Source of the DNA: Verrucomicrobiaceae bacterium
GTDB lineage: Bacteria; Verrucomicrobiota; Verrucomicrobiae; Verrucomicrobiales; Akkermansiaceae
DNA length: 7,412 bases
NCBI GenBank assembly: GCA_003820635.1
Contig: RPOS01000240.1
Span: 1-7,412 of the forward strand
Reading direction: 5' to 3'
The position numbers were made by a program, and so were the translations under genes. The notes under the pieces are model-generated. The model saw only the letters and a list, made by a program, of their open reading frames with translations, searched no databases and was not told where the DNA came from. This document shows positions 1-6,427 of this stretch, piece by piece. The first letter of the stretch is position 1. The number at the start of each line of letters is the position of its first letter.

Positions 1-816
1 ACATCCGCCGAACCCGGACGTCTGGTCGCCACGCTGCAGACACGCGTCCGACCGGGAAAGATCACCAAAATCATCGAAGCCCGCACTGGCGAGACCAATC
101 TTTACCAGACCCATGTGCTGGAGGGTTTTCAGGGTGGGATGTGTCTCGGGCACCACGCCATGCTCGACTTCAACCGCAACGGTCCGGGCCGCATCTCCAC
201 GAGCAAACTGCGCCTCGCACAGGTTCTCCCTGCCCCGTTTGAAAACCCCGCTCAGGGCGGCTACTCCTCGCTCAAGCAAGGCGCATGGTTCCGCCGGCTC
301 GACAGCGTGCCGATGGCCGACGGCGGCAAGACCGATCTCACCCGCTACCCCGCCCGTGAAGGCTTCGAGGACCTCGTCATGCTTCACCACAAAGACGCGG
401 ATGATTTCGCATGGGCCGCCGTTGTTTTCCCGGAGAAAAAGTTTGTCTGGTTCTCTTTGAAAAACCCCGCGTATCTCGCCTCCACCGTGCTTTGGCACTC
501 AAACGGCGGACGTCACTACGCCCCATGGAACGGACGCCATCGCGGCGTGCTCGGCGTCGAGGACGTCACCGCCTATTTCCACCTCGGCCTCGCGGCCTCG
601 TTGGCGGACAATCCGTGGGAAGAAAAGGGCGTGCCCACCGCACATACATTCGTCCGCGGCAAGAGCTCCCGCATTCCCTACATCATGGGCGTCGCACCTC
701 TGGCAGATGGTTTCGACACCGTCAGCGCCATCCAGCGCACGGCCACCGGAATCCGCCTCACAGCCGCGAGCGGCGTGCACATCGATCACTCCGTTGATAC
801 CACCTTCATCCAATAA
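1..816 (+). CDS. Aldose-epimerase-like (galactose mutarotase fold) protein, C-terminal part
   Basis: The frame is open from the first base to a TAA at 814-816, so 271 residues are visible and the N-terminus lies outside the window. No ATG near the left edge looks like a real start. Visible landmarks, counted from the first visible residue, are a His pair in GHHAMLDF (about 50-57), a second HH at 129-130, a Trp-rich strand FAWAAVVFPEKKFVWFSL (137-153), and WNGRHRGVLGVEDV (176-189). The last motif resembles the late mutarotase segment where an acidic residue (here E187) serves as catalytic base. Such enzymes interconvert alpha and beta anomers of free sugars, or bind sugars without known catalysis. 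The gene stops 24 bases before a PfkB-type sugar kinase, which suggests one operon for sugar use. The family call rests on motif impression only; a carbohydrate-binding or hypothetical conserved protein is the alternative. No signal peptide can be judged. Confidence 0.5.
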   Translation, partial: TSAEPGRLVATLQTRVRPGKITKIIEARTGETNLYQTHVLEGFQGGMCLGHHAMLDFNRNGPGRISTSKLRLAQVLPAPFENPAQGGYSSLKQGAWFRRLDSVPMADGGKTDLTRYPAREGFEDLVMLHHKDADDFAWAAVVFPEKKFVWFSLKNPAYLASTVLWHSNGGRHYAPWNGRHRGVLGVEDVTAYFHLGLAASLADNPWEEKGVPTAHTFVRGKSSRIPYIMGVAPLADGFDTVSAIQRTATGIRLTAASGVHIDHSVDTTFIQ

Positions 817-840
817 CCAATTACCCGCCAAATCCCGCCC

Positions 841-1938
841 ATGAGCACCACCACGAAAAAATACGCCGATTTCCTTCACAACATCAGCGGCAAAGTCCTG
901 CTTGGCTGCGACGGCTTCGTTGACGAGACCTACGAGATTGTCGAAGTCAGAAAAAGCCAGACTGATTTCACCGCGATGAAAAACCTCAAGCAATTCGGCG
1001 AATTGCTGGTCGAGCGGGCGGACGGCGGCGTCGGTCTTGAACTTGTGCCGAAGCGTCGTTGCGAGGGTGGCTTTGGAATCAACACGGGGCGAGTGGCCGC
1101 ATGTTTGGGCCTGAAGCCCTGCTTGCCCGGCCTTTACGGCAGCCAGACAATCGACCCGGCTTTCCATGAGTTCGAGGATATCTGTAATCTGGTTTCTCTC
1201 GGCGACCCTGCGTTGACGATTGCTTTGGAGTTTAGCGACGGAAAGGTGCTGATGAGCAATCTTGAGGCCGTCTCCAACCTTTCCTGGGAACAATTCAAAA
1301 CGCACTTCGGAGATGAGAATCTCAAGGAAATGTTCTCCGGAGTCGATATCCTGGGACTGGGCTATTGGTCGCTCACCGCGAACTTTGATGGGATCTTTCA
1401 GGGCTTCATGGACCAGTATGAAACCCTTACTCCACCACGGCGGATGTTCTTCGACTTCGCCGACATCAAGAAAAAGTCCAGCGAGTCATTCATCAAAAGC
1501 CTGGAGCTGATCAAATCCTTCAACAAGAAGATCCCCATGACGTTCAGTCTGAACGAACATGAGGTGTTGGAATTATGTTCAAGGGTTGGAGTCAAGAGCC
1601 CGGAACTGACACCTGCGGCGATCGCCTCCGCGTTGACCATCGTCCGAGAAAAGATCGGCTTCGATGAACTGGTTGTCCACACACCGGAGTTTGCAGCCGC
1701 ATCCAGCGCGGCGGAAGGTGAAGCATATGCACTCCAAGCCCGCCAAACAAATGTCGTCCGCCTGGCAGGCGCGGGAGACAGCTTCAACGGCGGATTCCTC
1801 TGTGCGTCCCTCGGGGATCTGCCACTCAAGGAACGTCTCGTCGTCGCCAATGCGGTGACCGCCTTCTTCGTCACTCACGCCACCGCCCCCACCAAGGAAG
1901 AACTCCTCGCCCAGATCGAAAAGGCATCGGACCACTGA
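841..1938 (+). CDS. PfkB-family (ribokinase superfamily) sugar kinase, substrate unknown
   Basis: This 365-residue protein has the PfkB kinase layout. GCDGFVDE (22-29) near the N-terminus supplies the early Asp that usually contacts sugar hydroxyls. GGFGINTGRVAACLGL (76-91) corresponds to the first PfkB signature. LAGAGDSFNGGF (308-319) is the second signature, with the anion-hole glycines and catalytic base D313. SLNEHEV (236-242) sits where the family often has an Asn/Glu pair for Mg-phosphate. The family transfers phosphate from ATP to a sugar or nucleoside hydroxyl in the cytoplasm. The residues do not reveal the substrate; the neighbouring mutarotase-like gene and downstream rhamnulokinase hint at a sugar. 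The ATG at 841 gives the expected N-terminus, 24 bases after the upstream stop, and is preceded by CCCGCCC with no Shine-Dalgarno. A terminator follows at once. The gene is visibly richer in A/T-ending codons than rhaB, so its history may differ. Confidence 0.85.
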   Translation: MSTTTKKYADFLHNISGKVLLGCDGFVDETYEIVEVRKSQTDFTAMKNLKQFGELLVERADGGVGLELVPKRRCEGGFGINTGRVAACLGLKPCLPGLYGSQTIDPAFHEFEDICNLVSLGDPALTIALEFSDGKVLMSNLEAVSNLSWEQFKTHFGDENLKEMFSGVDILGLGYWSLTANFDGIFQGFMDQYETLTPPRRMFFDFADIKKKSSESFIKSLELIKSFNKKIPMTFSLNEHEVLELCSRVGVKSPELTPAAIASALTIVREKIGFDELVVHTPEFAAASSAAEGEAYALQARQTNVVRLAGAGDSFNGGFLCASLGDLPLKERLVVANAVTAFFVTHATAPTKEELLAQIEKASDH

Positions 1939-1949
1939 CCGCGTCAGGG

Positions 1950-1976
1950 CGGAAGAACGGCCTTCCGAATTTTTTA
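1950..1976 (+). terminator. Rho-independent terminator of the PfkB kinase operon
   Basis: CGGAAG (1950-1955) pairs perfectly with CTTCCG (1962-1967) across a 6-base loop. The stem is followed by AA and six T (1970-1975). It lies 11 bases after the kinase stop codon, which fits termination of the 1-1938 transcript before rhaB. The stem is short but the U tract is good. Confidence 0.75.
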
Positions 1977-1990
1977 ATCCGGATACTTCA

Positions 1991-2060
1991 CCGCCAGTTG
2001 GCGGGGTGCTCTCAATTTGTTAGTTGGCCGGCTTCATCGGAGCCGGCACTGCCGTGCCGG
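1991..2060. repeat. Cluster of three inverted repeats upstream of rhaB
   Basis: Three perfect inverted repeats lie side by side. CCGCC-AGTT-GGCGG spans 1991-2004. CCGGCT (2028-2033) pairs with AGCCGG (2041-2046) across 7 bases. CCGGCAC (2043-2049) pairs with GTGCCGG (2054-2060) across 4 bases. The second and third share bases 2043-2046, so as RNA they cannot both form. None is followed by a T run, so they are not simple terminators. They could be a structured rhaB leader, an operator, or a dispersed intergenic repeat; the sequence alone does not decide. Confidence 0.45.
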
Positions 2061-2150
2061 TCAAACCCGTGGCGTGCGCATCCTGAGATTCGGAATTGCA
2101 TTGGCGCGGGGCTTTTTGAACGCTCCGGCGCAACCACCCATCGGAATCTC

Positions 2151-3626
2151 TTGCCATCCAAAACCTTCATCGCAGTGGACTTGGGCGCCGGAAGCGGCCG
2201 CGTGATCGCGGCCACCACGGATTTCTCGAAAATCGAGCTTGAGGAAATCCACCGCTTCGACAATCCGGGAACCGACCTGCCCGGCGGCTCGTTCTGGAAC
2301 ATCGTGGGACTCTACCGCGAGATCCTCGAAGGCCTGCGCCGCGCGGTGGAGCGCCACGGCGACTCGATCGTCTCCATCGGCATCGACACCTGGGGCTGCG
2401 ACCACGGCCTGACCGGGCCCGACGGCACTCTGTTAGGCCTGCCGCACCAATACCGCGACCCCCGTTTCGAGGGCATGGCCGAGGCGATGCACGCGCTGAT
2501 GCCCGAGACGGAAATTTACGCCCGCACCGGGATCAAGACGAGTTTCTACAACAGCTCGCTGCACCTGCTGGCGGAGGCGCGCAAGCAGAGTCCGGCGCTT
2601 TTCCAAGCGGAACGCCTGCTCTTCGTGCCGGACCTACTAGCCTACTGGCTCACCGGCCGCCAGGCAGTCGAGCGCACCATCGCCTCCACCTCGCAGTTGC
2701 TCGATCCACGCACCGGCGACTGGGCGTGGGAAGTCATCGACGCCCTCGGCCTGCCGCGGAAAATCTTCGGCGAGGTGGTGGCTCCGGGCACCGTGCTCGG
2801 CCCGGTGCGCGATGCAGTGGCCGCCTTCATCGGCAAGGCCGGCATCCCGGTGGTGGCCACCGCCGGCCACGACACCGCCTCCGCCGTGGCCGGCATTCCG
2901 ATGAATGGCATCGGCAACCTTTGGCTCTCGTCCGGCACCTGGTCGATCATGGGCATCGAAACGCCGGATGCCGTCACCACCGAAGAAGCGCTCGATCGCG
3001 GGTTCAGCAACGAACTCGGCGTGAGCGGCAGCGTGCGTTTCCTCAAAAACATCGCTGGTCTCTGGCTCATCCAAGAGTGCAAGCGCCAGTGGGAACTCGA
3101 TGGCGACAGCCCGGATTACGCTTCCATGGCGGCGATGGCCGAGGCCGCCGAGCCGTTTTTCGCATTCATTGATCCGGACGACCCGGTCTTCGCCATCCCC
3201 GGTGGGATGCCGGAAAAAATCCGCACCTGGTGCGAAAAAACCGGCCAAAAGGTGCCGCAGGACAAGGGCACCATCCTGCGGGTGGCCACCGATTCGCTCG
3301 CGCTGAAATACCGCATGGTGTTGGAAGACATCAAGGCGCTCACCGGCCGGGATTTCCAACGTCTCCACGCCGGTGGCGGCGGCATTCAAAACGAACCGCT
3401 CAGCCGCGCCACCGCCAACGCGCTCGGCATCGAAGTGGTGGCCGGGCCGATGGAAGCCACTTCCTGCGGCAACGTGATCACCCAGATGCAGGCCACCGGC
3501 CACATCGCCGATCTGCAGACCGGCCGCGAGTTGATCCGCCGCTCGTTCGACTACCGGATCTTCCAACCGCAGGACACCGCCGCCTGGGATGCCGCTTACG
3601 AAACCTTCAAGCGGCTGACCCGCTGA
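2151..3626 (+). CDS. rhaB: Rhamnulokinase (FGGY family carbohydrate kinase)
   Basis: RhaB phosphorylates L-rhamnulose at O1 with ATP to give rhamnulose-1-phosphate, the step between rhamnose isomerase and the aldolase. Starting at the TTG at 2151 the product is 491 aa, close to the usual RhaB length of about 490, and begins MPSKTFIAVDLGAGSGR as family members do. The phosphate-binding loop is GAGSGR (12-17). SFYNSSLHLLAE (131-142) is typical of the family. The catalytic Asp is D241 in TAGHDTASA. LWLSSGTWSIMG (257-268) and HAGGGGIQNEPLSR (406-419) form the C-terminal ATPase half. The frame is open back to 1998, but the extra 51 residues look like translated spacer and overlap inverted repeats. 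A weak GGAA lies just before the TTG. The relation to L-fuculokinases is close, so fuculose or another deoxy-ketose is the alternative substrate. It is separated from the upstream kinase by a terminator, so it probably has its own promoter, which I could not identify. Confidence 0.88.
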   Translation: MPSKTFIAVDLGAGSGRVIAATTDFSKIELEEIHRFDNPGTDLPGGSFWNIVGLYREILEGLRRAVERHGDSIVSIGIDTWGCDHGLTGPDGTLLGLPHQYRDPRFEGMAEAMHALMPETEIYARTGIKTSFYNSSLHLLAEARKQSPALFQAERLLFVPDLLAYWLTGRQAVERTIASTSQLLDPRTGDWAWEVIDALGLPRKIFGEVVAPGTVLGPVRDAVAAFIGKAGIPVVATAGHDTASAVAGIPMNGIGNLWLSSGTWSIMGIETPDAVTTEEALDRGFSNELGVSGSVRFLKNIAGLWLIQECKRQWELDGDSPDYASMAAMAEAAEPFFAFIDPDDPVFAIPGGMPEKIRTWCEKTGQKVPQDKGTILRVATDSLALKYRMVLEDIKALTGRDFQRLHAGGGGIQNEPLSRATANALGIEVVAGPMEATSCGNVITQMQATGHIADLQTGRELIRRSFDYRIFQPQDTAAWDAAYETFKRLTR

Positions 3627-3663
3627 GTTCCCGGAAGCGGCCGCCGCACAGGGCTGCGGACCG

Positions 3664-3740
3664 AAAAATAAAAAAGAAGCGGCCCGATCGGTTATCCCCG
3701 GGAAAAACCCAAAAACCCAAGGGACGTCCAACCGGGCCGC
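3664..3740 (-). terminator. Strong minus-strand intrinsic terminator, possibly bidirectional
   Basis: An 8-bp all-GC stem (3733-3740 with 3679-3686) encloses a 46-base insert that itself folds. On the minus strand it is followed by 15 bases containing 13 T. On the plus strand the stem is followed only by CTTTGTCTT (3741-3749), a weaker U tract that may still end the rhaB transcript. The better T run faces the strand without an annotated gene, which is why a minus-strand RNA is proposed. Confidence 0.6.
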
Positions 3741-3756
3741 CTTTGTCTTACGACAC
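3664..3756 (-). ncRNA. Candidate structured small RNA, minus strand
   Basis: Read on the minus strand, a transcript starting near 3754-3756 would be about 90 nt. Its 5' end is UGUC-GUAA-GACA (3755-3744), a 4-bp stem with a GNRA tetraloop. Then GCGGCCCG (3740-3733) pairs perfectly with CGGGCCGC (3686-3679). Inside, GUU/AAC (3732-3730/3693-3691), GUCCC/GGGAU (3725-3721/3698-3694) and GGG-UUUUU-CCC (3710-3700) continue the arm towards a U-rich tip. The closing stem runs directly into UUCUUUUUUAUUUUU (3678-3664). A promoter-like pair sits at the right distance upstream. No open reading frame of note lies within it. I do not recognise it as a known RNA family. It would be transcribed towards the 3' end of rhaB. 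The structure is read directly; expression is inferred. Confidence 0.45.
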
Positions 3757-3760
3757 GGGG

Positions 3761-3789
3761 AAACTACTTCTTACATCTGCCGCTGTCAA
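3761..3789 (-). promoter_or_regulatory. Sigma70-type promoter for the minus-strand small RNA
   Basis: On the minus strand TTGACA (3789-3784) matches the consensus -35 box exactly. A 17-base spacer leads to TAGTTT (3766-3761), which keeps the important first, second and last bases of the -10 box. This places the start of transcription at about 3753-3756, just at the GNRA hairpin. The -10 is only 3 of 6, so activity is uncertain. Confidence 0.45.
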
Positions 3790-3991
3790 ATCCGATTTTT
3801 TATGTTCCCGGATTTTTTCCATGAATGCGATATGCGGTGGCTCAAATGATGCGTGAAAAATTGGAGAAACCGGGCACAAATACCGATTTTTCTCCTAGCC
3901 CGTGGCGGGATGGCGATTAGTCTCCGTGCGACCCGGATTTGCGGCGTGCGGCGCCGATCTGCCGGTCGGTTTTCTCCCGTATCGCATCCCC

Positions 3992-4750
3992 ATGAATCTG
4001 ACACTCAAAGTTTGGCGGCAGGCCGGGCCGAAGGCCCAAGGCAGGATCGAAACCTATGACGCGAAGGACATTCCCGAGGAGGCCTCCTTCTTGGAAATGC
4101 TCGACATCGTCAACGAGCGCCTCGTGCTCAAGGGCGAGGAGCCGATCCACTTCGACCATGACTGCCGCGAGGGCATCTGCGGCACCTGCTCGCTCACCAT
4201 CAACGGCATCCCCCACGGCAAGGACCGCGGCGTGACCACCTGCCAGCTGCACATGCGCAAGTTTTCCGATGGCGACACCATCTGGATCGAACCGTTCCGC
4301 GCGAATCCCTTCCCGGTCATCCGGGATCTCATTGTGGACCGCGAAGCCTTCGACCGGATCATCGCCGCCGGCGGCTACGTGGACGTGCGCACCGGCTCGG
4401 CCATCGATGCCAACGCGATTCCGATTCCGAAGGACAAGGCGGATGCCTCATTTGATGCCGCCGCCTGCATCGGTTGTGGTGCCTGCGTGGCGTCGTGCAA
4501 GAACGCCTCCGCGATGTTGTTTGTCGCGGCCAAGGTTTCCCACCTCGGCCACCTGCCGCAGGGCCAGCCGGAGCGCGACAAGCGCGTGCTGGCGATGGTC
4601 CGCCAGATGGATGCCGAGGGTTTCGGCAACTGCACCAACCAATACGAGTGCGAGGCCGCCTGCCCGAAGGAAATCAGCGTCGAACACATCGCCCGCCTCA
4701 ATCGGGACTACACCGCAGCGGTGCTGCGCGAGCAGCTAGTTGCACCGTGA
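3992..4750 (+). CDS. sdhB: Succinate dehydrogenase/fumarate reductase iron-sulfur subunit
   Basis: SdhB carries electrons from the flavoprotein SdhA to the quinone site through three Fe-S clusters, on the cytoplasmic face of complex II. The 252-aa product has the family's usual length. The N-terminal ferredoxin domain has CREGICGTC (C58, C63, C66) plus C84 for the [2Fe-2S] cluster. The C-terminal domain has [11 protein letters not shown] (C159, C162, C165, C169) and C214, C220, C224P. By analogy with E. coli SdhB, C159, C162, C165 and C224 hold [4Fe-4S], and C169, C214 and C220 hold [3Fe-4S]. C169 is followed by Lys where Pro is usual. The ATG at 3992 matches the expected MNLTLKVW start; an in-frame extension back to 3902 looks like translated spacer. 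No sdhA or membrane-anchor gene lies on either side: rhaB precedes it and msrB follows after 56 bases. Confidence 0.93.
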   Translation: MNLTLKVWRQAGPKAQGRIETYDAKDIPEEASFLEMLDIVNERLVLKGEEPIHFDHDCREGICGTCSLTINGIPHGKDRGVTTCQLHMRKFSDGDTIWIEPFRANPFPVIRDLIVDREAFDRIIAAGGYVDVRTGSAIDANAIPIPKDKADASFDAAACIGCGACVASCKNASAMLFVAAKVSHLGHLPQGQPERDKRVLAMVRQMDAEGFGNCTNQYECEAACPKEISVEHIARLNRDYTAAVLREQLVAP

Positions 4751-4806
4751 GCGCGCGGAGAGCCGTTGAAGAAACGGAATAGAACCACCGCCGCAGGCTC
4801 TGACCG

Positions 4807-5352
4807 ATGATGAAACGTCCATTGCTCAGCTCCCTCGGCGGTATTTTGTTCCTTGCGGCCTGCTCCGCCGGAGACGAGAAGAAGCCCGTGATGGAAACCC
4901 GCAACGAAGTCCCGTCCGAGCCCGCCGGAAAAGTGCTCAAGAGCGATGAAGAGTGGAGGAAACTGCTCACCGCGGACCAATACCACATCCTGCGCGAGGC
5001 CGGTACGGAGCGGCCCAACGGCGCGGTTTACAAGGAATTCAAAAAACAGGGGCAAGGCAGCTACCATTGCGCCGACTGCGGGGCGGTGTTGTTTTCATCC
5101 AATGAAAAATTCGACTCCGGCTGCGGCTGGCCGTCGTTTTATGATCCAGCCAAGGCGGCCAACGTGCGAACCCGCAAGGATGTGAGTCTGGGCATGACTC
5201 GCGTGGAAGTGACCTGCGCGAAGTGCGACGGCCATCTGGGCCACGTCTTCGAGGGCGAGGGCTTCAGCACACCCACCGACAAGCGCTACTGCATCAATGG
5301 CGGCGGCCTGACCTTCGTGCCGGCCAAGCCGGATGAAACCGCGGCCCCATAA
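4807..5352 (+). CDS. msrB: Peptide-methionine (R)-S-oxide reductase, lipoprotein form
   Basis: MsrB reduces methionine-R-sulfoxide in oxidised proteins back to methionine. The 181-aa product starts with a hydrophobic leader ending in LAAC (16-19), a lipobox, so C19 should be lipidated and the enzyme anchored in the cell envelope facing the periplasm. A linker (20-45) precedes the MsrB domain. Structural zinc is expected at C88/C91 (CADC) and C137/C140 (CAKC). SGCGWPSF (104-111) carries the probable resolving C106, and RYCINGGGL (160-168) carries the catalytic C162. All key residues are present. Two adjacent ATGs (4807, 4810) are both possible starts. The gap from sdhB is only 56 bases, with no clear terminator, so co-transcription is likely. 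The 3' end converges on the lipoprotein gene of the opposite strand, with 9 bases between stop codons. An envelope MsrB needs a reductant delivered across the membrane; none is encoded here. Confidence 0.95.
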   Translation: MMKRPLLSSLGGILFLAACSAGDEKKPVMETRNEVPSEPAGKVLKSDEEWRKLLTADQYHILREAGTERPNGAVYKEFKKQGQGSYHCADCGAVLFSSNEKFDSGCGWPSFYDPAKAANVRTRKDVSLGMTRVEVTCAKCDGHLGHVFEGEGFSTPTDKRYCINGGGLTFVPAKPDETAAP

Positions 5353-5361
5353 CACGCGAGC

Positions 5362-5556
5362 TTACCTGCGATACTGGTTCTGCGGCATCATGCCGAACTG
5401 GCCCTGCCCTTGCCCGGGAACGGGAGTGTTCCACGGAATTTTGCTCGTTTCGGAAACGGGGCCGACCGGTTTTTTCTCCGGCTCATCCGCACAGGAAGTG
5501 AATCCAAAACCGGCGACGAGAACGATGGACGGCAGTAGAAGGATTTTGATCTTCAT
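5362..5556 (-). CDS. Small hypothetical lipoprotein
   Basis: This encodes 64 residues. MKIK is followed by a hydrophobic stretch (5-19) and FTSC (19-22), an acceptable lipobox, so a mature lipoprotein of about 43 residues starting at C22 is predicted. The mature part is charged at first (ADEPEKKP), then Pro-rich, and ends in a Gln/Met-rich tail, GQGQGQFGMMPQNQYRR. No known domain is recognised. The ATG at 5556 is preferred over an upstream in-frame TTG (5577) because it gives a standard signal peptide and is preceded by CCGCCC, like the ATG at 841. It is the last gene of a minus-strand unit, 26 bases after the 269-aa coiled-coil gene. It may serve as a partner of those membrane proteins, but this is inferred only from position. 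It is short, but the signal peptide makes a real gene likely. Confidence 0.65.
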   Translation of the reverse strand: MKIKILLLPSIVLVAGFGFTSCADEPEKKPVGPVSETSKIPWNTPVPGQGQGQFGMMPQNQYRR

Positions 5557-5582
5557 GGGCGGAGAATTGGGGACCAAACGGC

Positions 5583-6392
5583 TCAGTTGGCGTTGGGCTT
5601 GGTCAGGATGACGCGGTCGCCCGGTTGGATGCGCACGCCGGGGGCAATGCTATCAAAGTCGATCTCACCAATGGTCTGCGTGGGCTCGACGGCCGATGGC
5701 GTCACTCGTCCGACAAAGTGGCCGTCACGCTGGATAATGAGGCTGGTTTGCGGCGTGAATCCGGAGTTTGCGCCGGCACCGATGACGAGGAATCCCCAAT
5801 CCTGATTGACGGCGGTGACCACGGCTTCCATGGAATTGCGGCCAATGCGGGCGCTGCGCTCGATATCGCGCTTCACCAAGCGGTCGATTTCGGCACGGGT
5901 GGCGGCGAGTTTCTTGGCAGCGGCTTCGGTGAGGGTTTGTAATTCCTCAAGCTTCGCTTCCTGGGTTTTGCGCTCCTCGTCGATCTCCTGGATCTTGTCA
6001 GCAAGGTTATCGAGCGAAACATCATCCCCGAGATCCTTGACGATGTTGGCAACTTCCTCGCGGGCCTTGTTGAGCCCGGCGAATTCCTCTTCCTGGGTCT
6101 TGAGAGTGGTGTCGAGTGCGGCTGCTTCACGCTGCAGGGTGGCACCGGTGGAGTTGAGTGCATCCAAGGCCTGGGCCAGTTCCTCGCGCTTCTGCTCGGT
6201 CACACCAAAGGCCTCCTTGGCTTTCTTGAGCTCGGTTTCCTTGGCATCCGCATTGGCGGAAACCGCCTTGTTGTCGGAAACATGCTTCATGCGGACTTGT
6301 TCCAGCTCGCCGAACTTCCTGCGGTGCTCGATCGTGAAATATGCGGCTCCGAGCAGGACCAGAATGGCGGCGACGTAGAGAATGGCTTTCAT
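5583..6392 (-). CDS. Single-pass membrane coiled-coil protein, paralogue B
   Basis: The 269-aa product has one hydrophobic segment at 4-20, then a long, highly charged alpha-helical region (about 25-180) rich in Glu, Lys, Ala and Leu with heptad-like spacing, and a C-terminal domain (about 188-265) that looks beta-rich. Landmarks in the last part are QDWGFLVIGAG (197-207), DSIAPGV (247-253) and GDRVI (258-262). The glycine-punctuated strands recall the beta domains of MreC-type or membrane-fusion proteins, but I cannot assign a family. The neighbouring gene at 6428-7225 encodes a clear paralogue with the same landmarks at the same spacing. The two genes are 35 bases apart, and the lipoprotein gene follows 26 bases later, so all three probably form an operon. 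His-Arg-Arg-Lys right after the membrane segment raises the question of topology. No Shine-Dalgarno precedes the ATG. Function unknown. Confidence 0.85.
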   Translation of the reverse strand: MKAILYVAAILVLLGAAYFTIEHRRKFGELEQVRMKHVSDNKAVSANADAKETELKKAKEAFGVTEQKREELAQALDALNSTGATLQREAAALDTTLKTQEEEFAGLNKAREEVANIVKDLGDDVSLDNLADKIQEIDEERKTQEAKLEELQTLTEAAAKKLAATRAEIDRLVKRDIERSARIGRNSMEAVVTAVNQDWGFLVIGAGANSGFTPQTSLIIQRDGHFVGRVTPSAVEPTQTIGEIDFDSIAPGVRIQPGDRVILTKPNAN

Positions 6393-6427
6393 CGGGGTTT
6401 GTGCGTGTAAAAGGGCGGTGGGGAAAA

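Larger units (their letters stand above)
3627..3991. other. Intergenic region between rhaB and sdhB
   Basis: These 365 bases hold no convincing protein gene on either strand. The left half contains a short hairpin, CCGCA/TGCGG (3644-3659), and then the large inverted repeat and minus-strand promoter annotated separately as a small-RNA unit. The right half is A/T-richer around 3790-3900. It includes two similar runs, CCGATTTTTT (3792-3801) and CGGATTTTTT (3809-3818), and an imperfectly placed repeat, GGAGAAA/TTTCTCC (3863-3869/3889-3895). A promoter for sdhB must lie here if sdhB is transcribed alone, but I see no clear -35/-10 pair on the + strand. Confidence 0.6.

Noticed and set aside
499..1305. 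A 268-codon minus-strand open frame across the mutarotase-like gene and the PfkB kinase gene
   Set aside because: It spans the junction of two well-supported plus-strand genes and has no domain signature.
1998..2150. N-terminal extension of RhaB to the TTG at 1998
   Set aside because: The 51 extra residues do not fit the family and cover the inverted repeats. The length from 2151 matches the family.
2637..3731. A 364-codon open frame antisense to rhaB
   Set aside because: rhaB is unmistakable on the other strand. The antisense translation is rich in Gly, Ala, His and Arg without domains, as expected from a GC-rich gene read backwards.
3230..3856. A 208-codon plus-strand frame overlapping the rhaB 3' end and the intergenic gap
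   Set aside because: It is extremely Arg/His/Pro-rich, is out of frame with rhaB, and runs through the strong inverted repeat at 3679-3740.
3863..3895. Inverted repeat GGAGAAA/TTTCTCC upstream of sdhB
   Set aside because: Seven base pairs across a 19-base loop in an A/T-rich stretch is weak and has no terminator or operator hallmark.
3786..4004. A 72-codon minus-strand frame in the rhaB-sdhB gap
   Set aside because: It is Arg-rich with no signal or domain, begins inside sdhB, and overlaps the -35 box of the small-RNA candidate.
4759..4801. Nested repeats AGAGCC/GGCTCT and CCGTT/AACGG between sdhB and msrB
   Set aside because: The stems are short, the outer loop is large and no T tract follows, so a terminator is not supported.
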